Shown here piece after piece: positions 7,875-15,661 of a DNA stretch of 53,542 nt (position 1 is its first letter; each line of letters starts with the position of its first letter). The position numbers were made by a program, and so were the translations under genes. Under the pieces are notes generated by a model. It saw nothing but the letters and a program-made list of their open reading frames with translations. It had not been told where the DNA came from and ran no database searches. The stretch spans positions 1 to 53,542 of the forward strand of contig CAVAPB010000016.1 in assembly GCA_963590415.1 (NCBI GenBank), given 5' to 3'. The stretch is from Fimenecus sp963590415. Lineage in GTDB: Bacteria > Bacillota > Clostridia > Oscillospirales > Acutalibacteraceae.

Positions 7875-9047
7875 ATGGATTACGCAAAGGAATCTTTGAG
7901 ACTCCACTACGAGTGGAAAGGAAAAATCGAGGTTAAAGCAAGAGCCAAGGCAAATGACAAGGACGCTCTTTCTTTGGCATATACGCCGGGCGTCGCTCAG
8001 CCGTGTCTTGAAATTCAAAAGGACATTTCCAAGTCCTATGAGCTTACAAGGCGTTGGAATACGGTTGCGGTTGTCACGGACGGTACGGCGGTTCTCGGTC
8101 TCGGCGATATAGGCCCCGAGGCGGGTATGCCCGTTATGGAGGGCAAATGCGTACTTTTCAAGGAGTTCGGTGATGTTGACGCGATTCCGCTTTGCGTGCG
8201 TTCAAAGGATGTTGATGAAATCGTAAATTGTATTTCGCTTCTTGCAGGCTCGTTCGGCGGTATTAACCTTGAGGATATTGCCGCTCCGAGGTGCTTTGAA
8301 ATCGAAAGAAAGCTTAAAGAAAAGACAGATATTCCGATTTTTCATGACGATCAACACGGTACGGCAGTTGTCGTTGCAGCGGCTATTATCAATGCTCTGC
8401 GTGTTGTTGACAAGAAAATAGAGGATTGTACCGCAGTATTTTCAGGTGCTGGTGCGGCAGGTATTGCTATCGCAAAGCTTCTTATTTCACAGGGAATAAA
8501 GAGCGTTATTATGTGCGACAGCAAGGGAATTATCTGCAAGGGCGACGAAAAGCTCAACGACGCCAAAAAGGCTATTGCCGAGTTTACCAACCCCGAGAGA
8601 AAAACGGGTACGCTCTCCGATGCAATGCAGGGTGCTGATATATTTATCGGCGTTTCTGCTCCGGAAATCGTAAGCGAGGAAATGGTAAAATCAATGGCTG
8701 AAAAGCCCATCGTGCTTGCAATGTCAAACCCTGTTCCCGAAATTATGCCCGACCTTGCAAAGAAAGCGGGCGCTGCTGTTGTCGGTACGGGCAGAAGCGA
8801 TTTCCCGAATCAGATAAACAATGTGCTTGCATTCCCCGGCATTTTCAGAGGCACACTCGATTGCAGGGCAAGCGACATAAACGAGGAAATGAAAATTGCG
8901 GCGGCAAGGGCTATTGCCTCCTTGGTTTCGGACGATGAGCTCAACGCCGATTATATTTTGCCCAAGGCTTTTGATGAAAGAATAGGAAAAAACGTTGCAA
9001 AAGCGGTTATGGACGCTGCAAGAGCTTCGGGTGTTGCAAGAATCTGA
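7875..9047 (+). CDS. Malic enzyme (oxaloacetate-decarboxylating malate dehydrogenase)
   Basis: Converts malate to pyruvate and CO2 with reduction of NAD(P). The 390-aa protein is the short bacterial form: it has the catalytic Tyr in LAYTPGVAQP (about residue 36), the substrate region GDVDAIPLCVR, metal ligands in FHDDQHGTA (about 157-165), and a Rossmann motif GAGAAGIA (about 193-200). The conserved NPVPEI sequence is also present. Start codon follows GAGGTG by four bases. Cofactor preference cannot be decided by eye. A malolactic function is a less likely alternative because the family's malolactic members are longer. Confidence 0.92.
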   Translation: MDYAKESLRLHYEWKGKIEVKARAKANDKDALSLAYTPGVAQPCLEIQKDISKSYELTRRWNTVAVVTDGTAVLGLGDIGPEAGMPVMEGKCVLFKEFGDVDAIPLCVRSKDVDEIVNCISLLAGSFGGINLEDIAAPRCFEIERKLKEKTDIPIFHDDQHGTAVVVAAAIINALRVVDKKIEDCTAVFSGAGAAGIAIAKLLISQGIKSVIMCDSKGIICKGDEKLNDAKKAIAEFTNPERKTGTLSDAMQGADIFIGVSAPEIVSEEMVKSMAEKPIVLAMSNPVPEIMPDLAKKAGAAVVGTGRSDFPNQINNVLAFPGIFRGTLDCRASDINEEMKIAAARAIASLVSDDELNADYILPKAFDERIGKNVAKAVMDAARASGVARI

Positions 9048-9062
9048 GGGAAGTGTTATAAT

Positions 9063-9281
9063 ATGTCACACGAACACAATCATTCTCACAATTCGCCCGA
9101 GGAGAGCCTTGCGTTGCTCGGATATATGGTTGAACACAACAGACACCACGCCGAGGAATTGCGGGAAATTGCAAACGGCTTGCCGAGCGAGGTTTCCGCT
9201 TTGATTTCACAGGCGCTGTGCGACCTTGAAAAGGGAAATGCAAAGCTTGAAGAGGCGTACAAAAAGGCAAAGGATGAATAA
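9063..9281 (+). CDS. Small His-rich protein, putative metal binder
   Basis: The 72-aa product begins MSHEHNHSHN, with His at 3, 5, 7 and 9, and has another HNRHH cluster near residue 26. The rest is predicted amphipathic helix (Glu/Lys/Ala-rich), with no membrane segment. I do not recognise a named family. Two bases separate its stop from the next start, which encodes a CooT-like nickel-binding protein, so a role in nickel or other transition-metal handling is a reasonable inference. It starts 15 bases after the malic enzyme stop and may be co-transcribed with it. Confidence 0.75.
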   Translation: MSHEHNHSHNSPEESLALLGYMVEHNRHHAEELREIANGLPSEVSALISQALCDLEKGNAKLEEAYKKAKDE

Positions 9282-9283
9282 TT

Positions 9284-9478
9284 ATGTGCCTTTCAACAAT
9301 AATTTCTACGGAAAACAATCAAAGAAAGGAAATTGCCAAGAATGTGGCGGCTGTAAGAGTTGACGGCAATAAAATTACCGTTACCGACATTATGGGCGTC
9401 AAGACGGTCATTGACGGCGAAATCGACCGAATTGACCTTATGGAAAATTTCATTTTTTTGAAAAATAAAACAGCTTAA
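9284..9478 (+). CDS. CooT-like small nickel-binding protein
   Basis: The 64-aa protein starts MCLST and continues through a short beta-rich domain (VAAVRVDGNKITVTDIMG, then IDRIDLMENFIFL). This matches the CooT family, where the Cys at position 2 in MCLS(T/A) ligates Ni(II) in a small dimer. The family was first known from CO dehydrogenase maturation, but many anaerobes carry homologues without CODH. An AGGATG ribosome site overlaps the end of the preceding His-rich gene. The two membrane-protein genes downstream are likely in the same operon. No Ni enzyme gene is visible in this window. Confidence 0.82.
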   Translation: MCLSTIISTENNQRKEIAKNVAAVRVDGNKITVTDIMGVKTVIDGEIDRIDLMENFIFLKNKTA

Positions 9479-9499
9479 AAATATAAAGGAGATATAAAA

Positions 9500-9913
9500 A
9501 TGGCTTGTTTTGCAGTACCTGTTGCCGAGGCTGTTATCGCTACGGCTACAAAAAAAGTAATTGAAAAGAAAGAGGAGACAAAGGCTTCGGAAGCTGCCGT
9601 TTCGACAATAGAAAACAAAGCGGCTCATAAAATTCCGTTTTCAAGAAAGCTCGGCTGGCTTACAAAGCTTCTTTGGGGCGGCTCGATACTTCTTGCGTTT
9701 GAGCATCTTTGGCACGGCGAAATTGTTCCGTATTTCCCGTTCCTGACGGCGATGAGCAATCCCGAGGATACCGCTGAAATGCTTCACGAGATTGCTACGG
9801 TCGGCGTTACAATGGCTTTGCTTGTAACTGCGGTTTGGTGCGTAATGCTTGTTGTTTCCGCAATTGTTGAGAAGAAAGCGGAAAAGGCTGAACAGGATAA
9901 AATATCGGAATAA
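9500..9913 (+). CDS. Small membrane protein of unknown function
   Basis: The 137-aa product has a short N terminus MACFAVPVAEAVI, a charged linker (Lys/Glu-rich, 18-45), and two predicted membrane segments at about 57-75 and 101-123, ending in a charged KKAEKAEQDK tail. The first segment ends in FEHLWHGE, so His69 and His72 plus Cys3 and His96 could be ligands. I do not know a function. An AAAGGAGAT site precedes the start. It lies 21 bases after the CooT-like gene and 11 bases before a second membrane gene, implying a co-transcribed unit. Confidence 0.75.
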   Translation: MACFAVPVAEAVIATATKKVIEKKEETKASEAAVSTIENKAAHKIPFSRKLGWLTKLLWGGSILLAFEHLWHGEIVPYFPFLTAMSNPEDTAEMLHEIATVGVTMALLVTAVWCVMLVVSAIVEKKAEKAEQDKISE

Positions 9914-9924
9914 AGGAAAAATAT

Positions 9925-10236
9925 ATGACTCTTTTACTCACTGCTTTTGCCGCGGCTGTATGTACCGCTGCTTGGTATAAAAACGCAGAAAAAAACGAGC
10001 TTCGCATTGATGTGCTCTGTTGGATGTATTGGGGCGCTTCGATTATGTGGTTCGTTGACGCAATTTTTGAATATGCGGAATTGGGAAGCGATTTCTTCAC
10101 TCCCGAAATTTCGGATATGCTTAATGATACTTATCTCGGTCTTTCGGTAATTGCTCTCGGTCTTGTTATTTGGACCGTCGTGCTTTTAATCAAGGACCCC
10201 AAGGGCGTTGTAAAGGCAAAGCTTTTCAAAAAATAA
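9925..10236 (+). CDS. Small membrane protein, partner of the preceding one
   Basis: The 103-aa product has three predicted membrane segments (about 1-18, 29-48 and 71-90). Acidic and aromatic residues lie in and between them (WFVDAIFEYAELG), and the C terminus is Lys-rich, so that end is probably cytoplasmic. I cannot assign a family. It is the last gene before a strong terminator at 10243-10271. Together with the preceding protein it could form a small membrane complex linked to the CooT-like protein, but no transporter signature is visible. Confidence 0.72.
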   Translation: MTLLLTAFAAAVCTAAWYKNAEKNELRIDVLCWMYWGASIMWFVDAIFEYAELGSDFFTPEISDMLNDTYLGLSVIALGLVIWTVVLLIKDPKGVVKAKLFKK

Positions 10237-10242
10237 TAAATT

Positions 10243-10271
10243 AAAAGACCTGAATTTTCAGGTCTTTTTTT
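10243..10271 (+). terminator. Rho-independent terminator of the CooT cassette
   Basis: AAAGACCTGA and TCAGGTCTTT form a stem with a short AATT-type loop, followed by a run of seven T. It closes the plus-strand group that starts with glpK or the malic enzyme gene. Confidence 0.9.
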
Positions 10272-10276
10272 ATGCG

Positions 10277-10306
10277 GAAAAATACCCTCAGACTTTGTCT
10301 GAGGGT
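10277..10306 (-). terminator. Rho-independent terminator of the acyltransferase gene
   Basis: On the minus strand ACCCTCAGAC and GTCTGAGGGT form a perfect stem with a 3-base AAA loop, followed by ATTTTT. It lies 9 bases after the stop codon of the PlsC-like gene. Confidence 0.85.
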
Positions 10307-10314
10307 TAAATTTA

Positions 10315-11523
10315 TTATTTATAATCTCTGCCTGTAAGATAGTACCAGGCGGCAACATATTTGTCGGAAGAACGCGGGCGTTTTGACGACAAAAGATAGT
10401 ATGTCGAATCACCGTCAATAATAACAAGATTTTGTGTTGATGCGTTCTGTACACGCTTTAGCTTGTCAAGATAAAGCACAATTGTTTTATCCTCGCAAAC
10501 GAGCTCAAAACGGTCCTTATACAGTTTTATCGTTGCGTGCTCCGAAACAATGTGAGGCTCGTTGTCTAAAACGGTAGAAACGGTTTGCTCTTCTTCGGAA
10601 ATAATTATACCGTCGTCGGAGGAGAGAAGAATATTCTTCCATTCCTTTCTCTGCCACTTATCCCAATCAAGAACATTGTCAAAAATAACCTCGTTTTTAT
10701 CACTGTGCCAAAAAGCGTCCTCACCTTGGGTAAGGGTGTATCCGCATTTGCAGGACAGCACATCTCCGTTTGAATGAAGAGTATCTACCTTATGGCATTT
10801 CGGACAAACATACAGAAGTCTTTCGGCAAACTCCGCAAGCTTTTCGCCCGAATATACCTGAGGATTTTTCCTCTGCTCTTCATAGGCGTTTACATAGATG
10901 TCACGCCTTATAATTTCGTTGATTTCATCAACGGAATAATTACTCAATTCCTCCGGACTGTACTCACGAACAACTTTTCCGTGAACAGGTCCGTCTCTGC
11001 CGATGTCAGCCCATCTGGGCTTACGAAGATATCCGCCGACGGTTCTGTATGTAATAAGCGCAACGCCTGAATCTTTAACTAACTTACCCGTATTTGGGGA
11101 GACAAAGCCCGTTTCTCCGTTTGTTGTAACCATACCTTCGGCGTGAAGTCCGACCGGAATACCTGCCTTTACATTTTCGAGGATTTCTTCGACAAGCATA
11201 TCCGAGGATTTCGTTCTCTCTTTAACGATAACGCCCTCGAGCGTTCCCAGCAAAAATTTTGATGCGGGATTTATTCTTAAGAGGAAATCGGCGGCTACAA
11301 AGCGGATATATCTGTTTAGTGACACCATTTCATAGCCGGGGTCGAAAATATCGGTGTGATTTCCTATAATGATAAAGGTTTTGTTTTTCGGTTTGTACGG
11401 CTCAACAGTTGCGTGTAGCTTTTTCATAAGCTTAGGTGCCACAAATATAAGCATAACTCGTATAAATGCTTTAGCCGCTCCGTAATAACGCCTTATTCTT
11501 CTCTTGCTTTTGGGCTTATCCAT
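10315..11523 (-). CDS. PlsC-like acyltransferase with C-terminal zinc ribbon
   Basis: Probably transfers an acyl chain to a lysophospholipid or similar acceptor. The 402-aa protein has an N-terminal basic/hydrophobic stretch and the acyltransferase motif NHTDIFDP (His56, Asp61: H-x4-D). The second motif HAEGMVT (Glu129-Gly130) takes the place of FPEGTRS. Beyond the usual 240 residues it adds a C4 zinc ribbon (Cys240, Cys243, Cys258, Cys260) and about 140 further residues of unrecognised fold. The ATG at 11523 overlaps the stop of the acyl-CoA ligase gene by 8 bases and has an AGGAAG site; the longer in-frame start at 11559 lies deep in that gene. Substrate is unknown. Confidence 0.85.
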   Translation of the reverse strand: MDKPKSKRRIRRYYGAAKAFIRVMLIFVAPKLMKKLHATVEPYKPKNKTFIIIGNHTDIFDPGYEMVSLNRYIRFVAADFLLRINPASKFLLGTLEGVIVKERTKSSDMLVEEILENVKAGIPVGLHAEGMVTTNGETGFVSPNTGKLVKDSGVALITYRTVGGYLRKPRWADIGRDGPVHGKVVREYSPEELSNYSVDEINEIIRRDIYVNAYEEQRKNPQVYSGEKLAEFAERLLYVCPKCHKVDTLHSNGDVLSCKCGYTLTQGEDAFWHSDKNEVIFDNVLDWDKWQRKEWKNILLSSDDGIIISEEEQTVSTVLDNEPHIVSEHATIKLYKDRFELVCEDKTIVLYLDKLKRVQNASTQNLVIIDGDSTYYLLSSKRPRSSDKYVAAWYYLTGRDYK

Positions 11524-13204
11524 TCTGCTCTGCTTCCTCTTCCAGTGTGTGATATGCAACCTTGCCTACGAGAGTTTTGGGCAATGCTTCTCTGAATTCA
11601 ATTTCTTTCGGCCATTCATATCTGTCGAGATAAGGCTTGCAGAAGTCCTTAATTCGTTCTTTTTCACCTGCGGTTGCGGGTACGCCGTCGTTGAGAACGA
11701 TATATGCTCTGATTTTCTGCATCTTATAAGGGTCTTTAACGCCGATAACGCAGCAATAGTTTACATCAGGACATTTGTCTATGACATCTTCGATTCTTGA
11801 CGGATAAACATTATAACCGCTTGTGACAATCATACGCTTAATTCTCTGTTTGAAATAAACAAAGCCTTCATCGTCCATATAACCCATATCGCCGGTAAAG
11901 AGCCATTTTTTACCGTTTTCATCATATTTAAGGGTGTCGTTTGTCTCTTCCTCGTTTTTAAGATATCCGAGCATGAGAGTGGGACCGGAAAGAATAATTT
12001 CGCCGTCCTTACCGAGCGGCATTTCGTTAAATGTGCCGGGCTCGACGATTTTATATTGAGTATCACGCAAGGGGAGACCGATGCTTCCCGGCTTAGAGCG
12101 GTCAAACGGAGTTACACAGCTTGCGGTAACACATTCCGTAAGTCCGTATCCCTCTCTTATCTGAATGTCTGCATTGTGGTCTCTCAAAAATTTATCAGCT
12201 TTCTTTTTGAGCTCGGGGCTCAATGCGTCGCCGCCCGAGAAGACGCCTACAAGGAACGAGAGATCCTGACCGTTGAAGCGGTCCGTTTCAAACAGTGCCT
12301 GATATAGCGTGGGAACGCCTGCAATGAAGTTCGGCTTTTTTTTCAATACTGTTTTAGCATAGGAGTCGGTGTTGAACTGCGGCATAAGTATGCAACGCGC
12401 ACCGTTAATAAGAATTGTATGGATACCGATACCGAGACCGAAGCCGTGGAAAATCGGCATAACAGAGAGAAATGAACATTTATCGTTGAGGTTTACGCCG
12501 CAAATCTCGGCAATCTGCATACCGAGGGCGTTGAAGTTCATATCGGAAAGCATAATACCCTTTTGCTTTCCGCTTGTGCCGCCGCTGTAAAGGATAAGAG
12601 CGGTTTCGTTTTCTCTGTATTCAACAGGGGGGAGGGTAACACCTTTGCCCGATTTTACGAGGTCTGTCCAAAGGAAATCACCTCTTCTGTCGGGATACTT
12701 CATATTTTTAGAGTTCTTTGCAACACAATAAACCATGCCGAGAGGAAGAGAAAGCTCATCCTGAATTCTTGCAACGATAATTCTTGCATTGGTTTTTGAC
12801 TCGTCAACCGCCGCCTTGACCTTTTCATAGAACATATCCATGGTAAGAATCATTTTGCTTTCGGAAAAATCAAGATAAAATGTAATGTTTTTTTGCGCAG
12901 AAAGGGGATGCACCATATTTGCTATTGCGCCTATTCTGTTGAGTGCGTAAAGACAAATAATTCCCTGCGGAGTATTGGGCATACAAATTGTAACCTTGTC
13001 GCCGCGTTTTATACCGTGCTTAATAAAGCCTCTTGCTGCGTCTTCAATGTGCTTAACAAACTGGGTATATGTGGTAAGCTTGCCTTGAAAATCATAAGCG
13101 ACAGCTTTTGGATAAGTATTTTTTGCCATTTCAACGGCACCGAACATTGTGGTTTCGGGATAAGGGTGTACCTGGGGGCTGGGATCAAGTTGATTTCTGT
13201 CCAT
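11516..13204 (-). CDS. Long-chain acyl-CoA synthetase (AMP-forming)
   Basis: Activates a fatty acid to acyl-AMP and then acyl-CoA. The 562-aa ANL-superfamily protein has the phosphate-binding loop YSGGTSGKQKG (206-216), the YGLTEC adenine motif, the hinge GDMGYMDDEGFVYF and KRMIVTSGYNVYPSRIED. A catalytic Lys lies near the C terminus in PKTLVGKVAYHTL. The start has a GAGGAG site. It overlaps the PlsC-like acyltransferase gene, so the two likely feed imported or recycled fatty acids into lipids. Chain length cannot be read from sequence. Confidence 0.92.
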   Translation of the reverse strand: MDRNQLDPSPQVHPYPETTMFGAVEMAKNTYPKAVAYDFQGKLTTYTQFVKHIEDAARGFIKHGIKRGDKVTICMPNTPQGIICLYALNRIGAIANMVHPLSAQKNITFYLDFSESKMILTMDMFYEKVKAAVDESKTNARIIVARIQDELSLPLGMVYCVAKNSKNMKYPDRRGDFLWTDLVKSGKGVTLPPVEYRENETALILYSGGTSGKQKGIMLSDMNFNALGMQIAEICGVNLNDKCSFLSVMPIFHGFGLGIGIHTILINGARCILMPQFNTDSYAKTVLKKKPNFIAGVPTLYQALFETDRFNGQDLSFLVGVFSGGDALSPELKKKADKFLRDHNADIQIREGYGLTECVTASCVTPFDRSKPGSIGLPLRDTQYKIVEPGTFNEMPLGKDGEIILSGPTLMLGYLKNEEETNDTLKYDENGKKWLFTGDMGYMDDEGFVYFKQRIKRMIVTSGYNVYPSRIEDVIDKCPDVNYCCVIGVKDPYKMQKIRAYIVLNDGVPATAGEKERIKDFCKPYLDRYEWPKEIEFREALPKTLVGKVAYHTLEEEAEQNG

Positions 13205-13240
13205 TTCTTCTCCTCATTTTCTGTTAAATTATCAGATAAT

Positions 13241-13269
13241 ATTATAGTCAATTTAGAAACCGATTGCAA
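13241..13269 (-). promoter_or_regulatory. Promoter of the acyl-CoA synthetase operon
   Basis: Minus-strand -35 TTGCAA (13264-13269), 17-bp spacer, -10 TATAAT (13241-13246), about 30 bases before the start codon. Confidence 0.78.
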
Positions 13270-13722
13270 CATTAAATCATTAAATTATGAACTTAGTATA
13301 AATAAATGAAAAATTTTTGTTTAACCGACGCACAAAGCGTCCCTTTTGCTGGGATACGCTTCGCATCCTCGGCTGAAAGCGGTGTCAAAAAGCTATATTC
13401 AAGCGCCGCATGCAGCTCTGATGGCAACTATCTTGCTTCGCTGAACGACCAAGTGGGGAATACAATCGCATATAGTTAGAGATAGTATAATAAATTGTGC
13501 AAGTTATTTTTTCTAACTTACACACTTTATCAATCTATAGAAAACCGATTTATATTTCTTGATTTTCCTAAATTTCAGTAATCAGAGTATGGTGTACTGT
13601 AATTGTGAATAGAAAGAGCGTGAATGTAGGGAGATGAAACGGCGAAATCTTCAAAAAGAAATCATTGATACACCTACATTCACGCTTATTCTTTACGATT
13701 CTCTGTCATAGACTTGAACCAA
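13270..13722. other. Intergenic region with hairpins and an inverted repeat
   Basis: No gene is seen here. It holds a GACGC/GCGTC hairpin (13326-13340) followed by a short T run, a nearby GGATACGC/GCATCC partial stem, and a perfect 14-base inverted repeat, AGCGTGAATGTAGG at 13617-13630 against CCTACATTCACGCT at 13673-13686. The inverted repeat lies downstream of tRNA-Leu on its strand and is followed there by TCTTTCT, so it could help end that transcript, though the 42-base loop is long. A 10-base copy of the tRNA T-arm (GACTTGAACC, 13711-13720) lies next to the tRNA 3' end. Confidence 0.5.
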
Positions 13723-13805
13723 TGGTGCGGATAACAGGACTTGAACCTGCACGCTCGCGCACAAGATCCTAAATCTTGCGTGTCTGCCAATTCCACCATA
13801 TCCGC
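13723..13805 (-). tRNA. tRNA-Leu (anticodon UAG)
   Basis: Minus strand: acceptor GCGGATA pairs with TATCCGC, the discriminator is A and CCA is encoded. The anticodon stem-loop is CAAGA-TTTAGGA-TCTTG, giving anticodon TAG, which reads CUN leucine codons. The T-arm is GCAGGTTCAAGTCCTG-type, and the variable arm GTGCGCGAGCGT is long as in class II tRNAs. All arms are intact, and the promoter at 13819-13847 supports expression. Confidence 0.96.
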
Positions 13806-13818
13806 TTGTCGCTTGTGT

Positions 13819-13847
13819 ATTATAGCAAATAAAATATAAAATTTCAA
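13819..13847 (-). promoter_or_regulatory. Promoter of tRNA-Leu
   Basis: Minus-strand -35 TTGAAA (13842-13847), 17-bp spacer, -10 TATAAT (13819-13824), leaving a leader of about 7 bases before the mature tRNA. Confidence 0.8.
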
Positions 13848-13901
13848 TAGACAAATTAGTATATTTGTTATAAAATAGGCTTATGAAACGGAGGTTATTA
13901 T

Positions 13902-15650
13902 ATGGAAAGCTTATGGACAGCAAAAGTTGACAAAAAATTACCTTTACCGGAACATCCTCTTCCGCAGTTTGAGCGCTCATGCTGGCAGAGCCTTAACGGA
14001 CAGTTTGATTATTGTATATCTTCTATGGGCGAAAAGTGGGTTTCCGATTACTCGGGTAAAATAACAGTTCCGTTTGCGGTTGAAAGTATGCTCTCGGGCG
14101 TTAAAAAGCCTCTCAAGCCGAGCGACAGATTATGGTATCAAAAGAAGTTTACCATTGACGACTCATTAAAAGGAAAAAACATATTGCTTCACTTCGGTGC
14201 GGTCGATTGGCAGTGCAAGGTGTATATTAACAAAGAACTTGTAGGCACTCACACGGGCGGATACTGCGCTTTTTCGTTTGATATAACCGAATATCTTACA
14301 GACGGCGAAAACACGCTTACACTGTGCGTATATGACCCCACGGAGTCGGGTTGGCAGCAAAGAGGCAAGCAGGATAACCATCCCCACGGCTTCTGGTACA
14401 CAGCTACCTCGGGAATATGGCAGACCGTATGGCTTGAGGGCGTAAACGAGTGCCGTATAGACAAAATCAAGGTAGTACCCGACATTGACAGGGGAATTGT
14501 AAACATAAAATCCTTTACAACTCACGATGATGTCAAAACTCTTTCTCTTACCGTTTTTGACGGCGATGACGAGATACTTTGTAAAGATATTTCGCTTGAC
14601 GAAGATGTTGAAATCCCGAATTTTAAGCTTTGGTCACCGGAAGAGCCTAACCTTTACAGCTTTACGCTTGAAATTAAAAAGGACGGCGTAGTCTTTGACA
14701 GTGTAAAGAGCTATTTCGGTATGAGAAAATTCAATATCGGCAAGGATAAATTCGGCGTTATGCGACTTTTTCTCAATAACAAGCCTTATTTTCAGCGCGG
14801 CTTACTCGATCAAGGCTATTGGCCCGACGGAGGACTTACACCGCCATGTGACGAGGCTATGATATTCGATATTAAAGAGATGAAACGCCTCGGCTTCAAT
14901 ATGCTTAGAAAGCATATTAAAATGGAGCCTATGCGTTGGTACTATCACTGCGACAGGCTTGGTATGATAGTCTGGCAGGATATGATGAGCGGAGGCGCTT
15001 ACATAGGCGACCTTTACGCAGGCGTGCTGCCGAACCTCGGTATTAAAGTCAAAGATGACAAGTACAAAACCTTCAGTAGGGAGGATAAAAAAGCCAGAGA
15101 TGACTATAAGCGTGAGCTTACCGAAATGATTGAACAGCTTTACAATGTTGTTTCGATTTATTGCTGGGTTCCATTTAATGAGGGTTGGGGTCAGTTTGAC
15201 GCGCTGAAAATATGTAATTATGTTAAATCCCTTGACGAAACACGAGTTGTTGACCACGCAAGCGGTTGGTATGACCAGGGCGGAGGGGACATTCAGAGTA
15301 TGCATAAATATGTTTTTCCCGTCACGATGCCTAAGCTTGACAAAAAGCGTGCGTTTGTTATTACCGAATTCGGTGGATATCAAAACAGAGTTCCGGGACA
15401 TACTTGGTCGGAGAACAAGACATTCGGTCTTTATCTCAAATTCAAGAACAAGAGCACGCTCACAAACGCTTATAAAAAGCTTTACGAAAAGCAGATAATT
15501 CCGCTTATCGGCAAGGGGCTTTGCGGCACGATTTATACGCAGGTATCGGATGTAGAGAACGAATATAACGGAATTTACACTTATGACAGAAAGGTTTTGA
15601 AAATAGAAGAGAGTGTTATTACGGAGATAAATAACGCCCTTAAATATTAA
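13902..15650 (+). CDS. Glycoside hydrolase family 2 (beta-galactosidase/glucuronidase-like)
   Basis: A retaining exo-glycosidase of clan GH-A. The 582-aa protein has a sugar-binding jelly roll (about 30-180, with DRLWYQKKF), an immunoglobulin-like domain (about 185-275) and a TIM barrel. The acid/base Glu427 lies in WVPFNEGWGQ and the nucleophile Glu489 in VITEFGGY. It lacks a signal peptide and is much shorter than LacZ; length is in the range of the compact GH2 group. Which sugar it removes cannot be decided here. Start has a GGAGG site. An 11-base gap to the WYL regulator gene suggests one operon. Confidence 0.88.
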   Translation: MESLWTAKVDKKLPLPEHPLPQFERSCWQSLNGQFDYCISSMGEKWVSDYSGKITVPFAVESMLSGVKKPLKPSDRLWYQKKFTIDDSLKGKNILLHFGAVDWQCKVYINKELVGTHTGGYCAFSFDITEYLTDGENTLTLCVYDPTESGWQQRGKQDNHPHGFWYTATSGIWQTVWLEGVNECRIDKIKVVPDIDRGIVNIKSFTTHDDVKTLSLTVFDGDDEILCKDISLDEDVEIPNFKLWSPEEPNLYSFTLEIKKDGVVFDSVKSYFGMRKFNIGKDKFGVMRLFLNNKPYFQRGLLDQGYWPDGGLTPPCDEAMIFDIKEMKRLGFNMLRKHIKMEPMRWYYHCDRLGMIVWQDMMSGGAYIGDLYAGVLPNLGIKVKDDKYKTFSREDKKARDDYKRELTEMIEQLYNVVSIYCWVPFNEGWGQFDALKICNYVKSLDETRVVDHASGWYDQGGGDIQSMHKYVFPVTMPKLDKKRAFVITEFGGYQNRVPGHTWSENKTFGLYLKFKNKSTLTNAYKKLYEKQIIPLIGKGLCGTIYTQVSDVENEYNGIYTYDRKVLKIEESVITEINNALKY

Positions 15651-15661
15651 GGATTTTTTGT

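Noticed and set aside
13693..13980. 95-residue minus-strand frame
   Set aside because: It runs through the tRNA-Leu gene and the start of the GH2 gene; residues such as GYGGIGRHARFRILC are the translated tRNA.
14802..15401. 199-residue minus-strand frame
   Set aside because: Antisense of the GH2 catalytic barrel, which contains both catalytic Glu residues in the plus frame.
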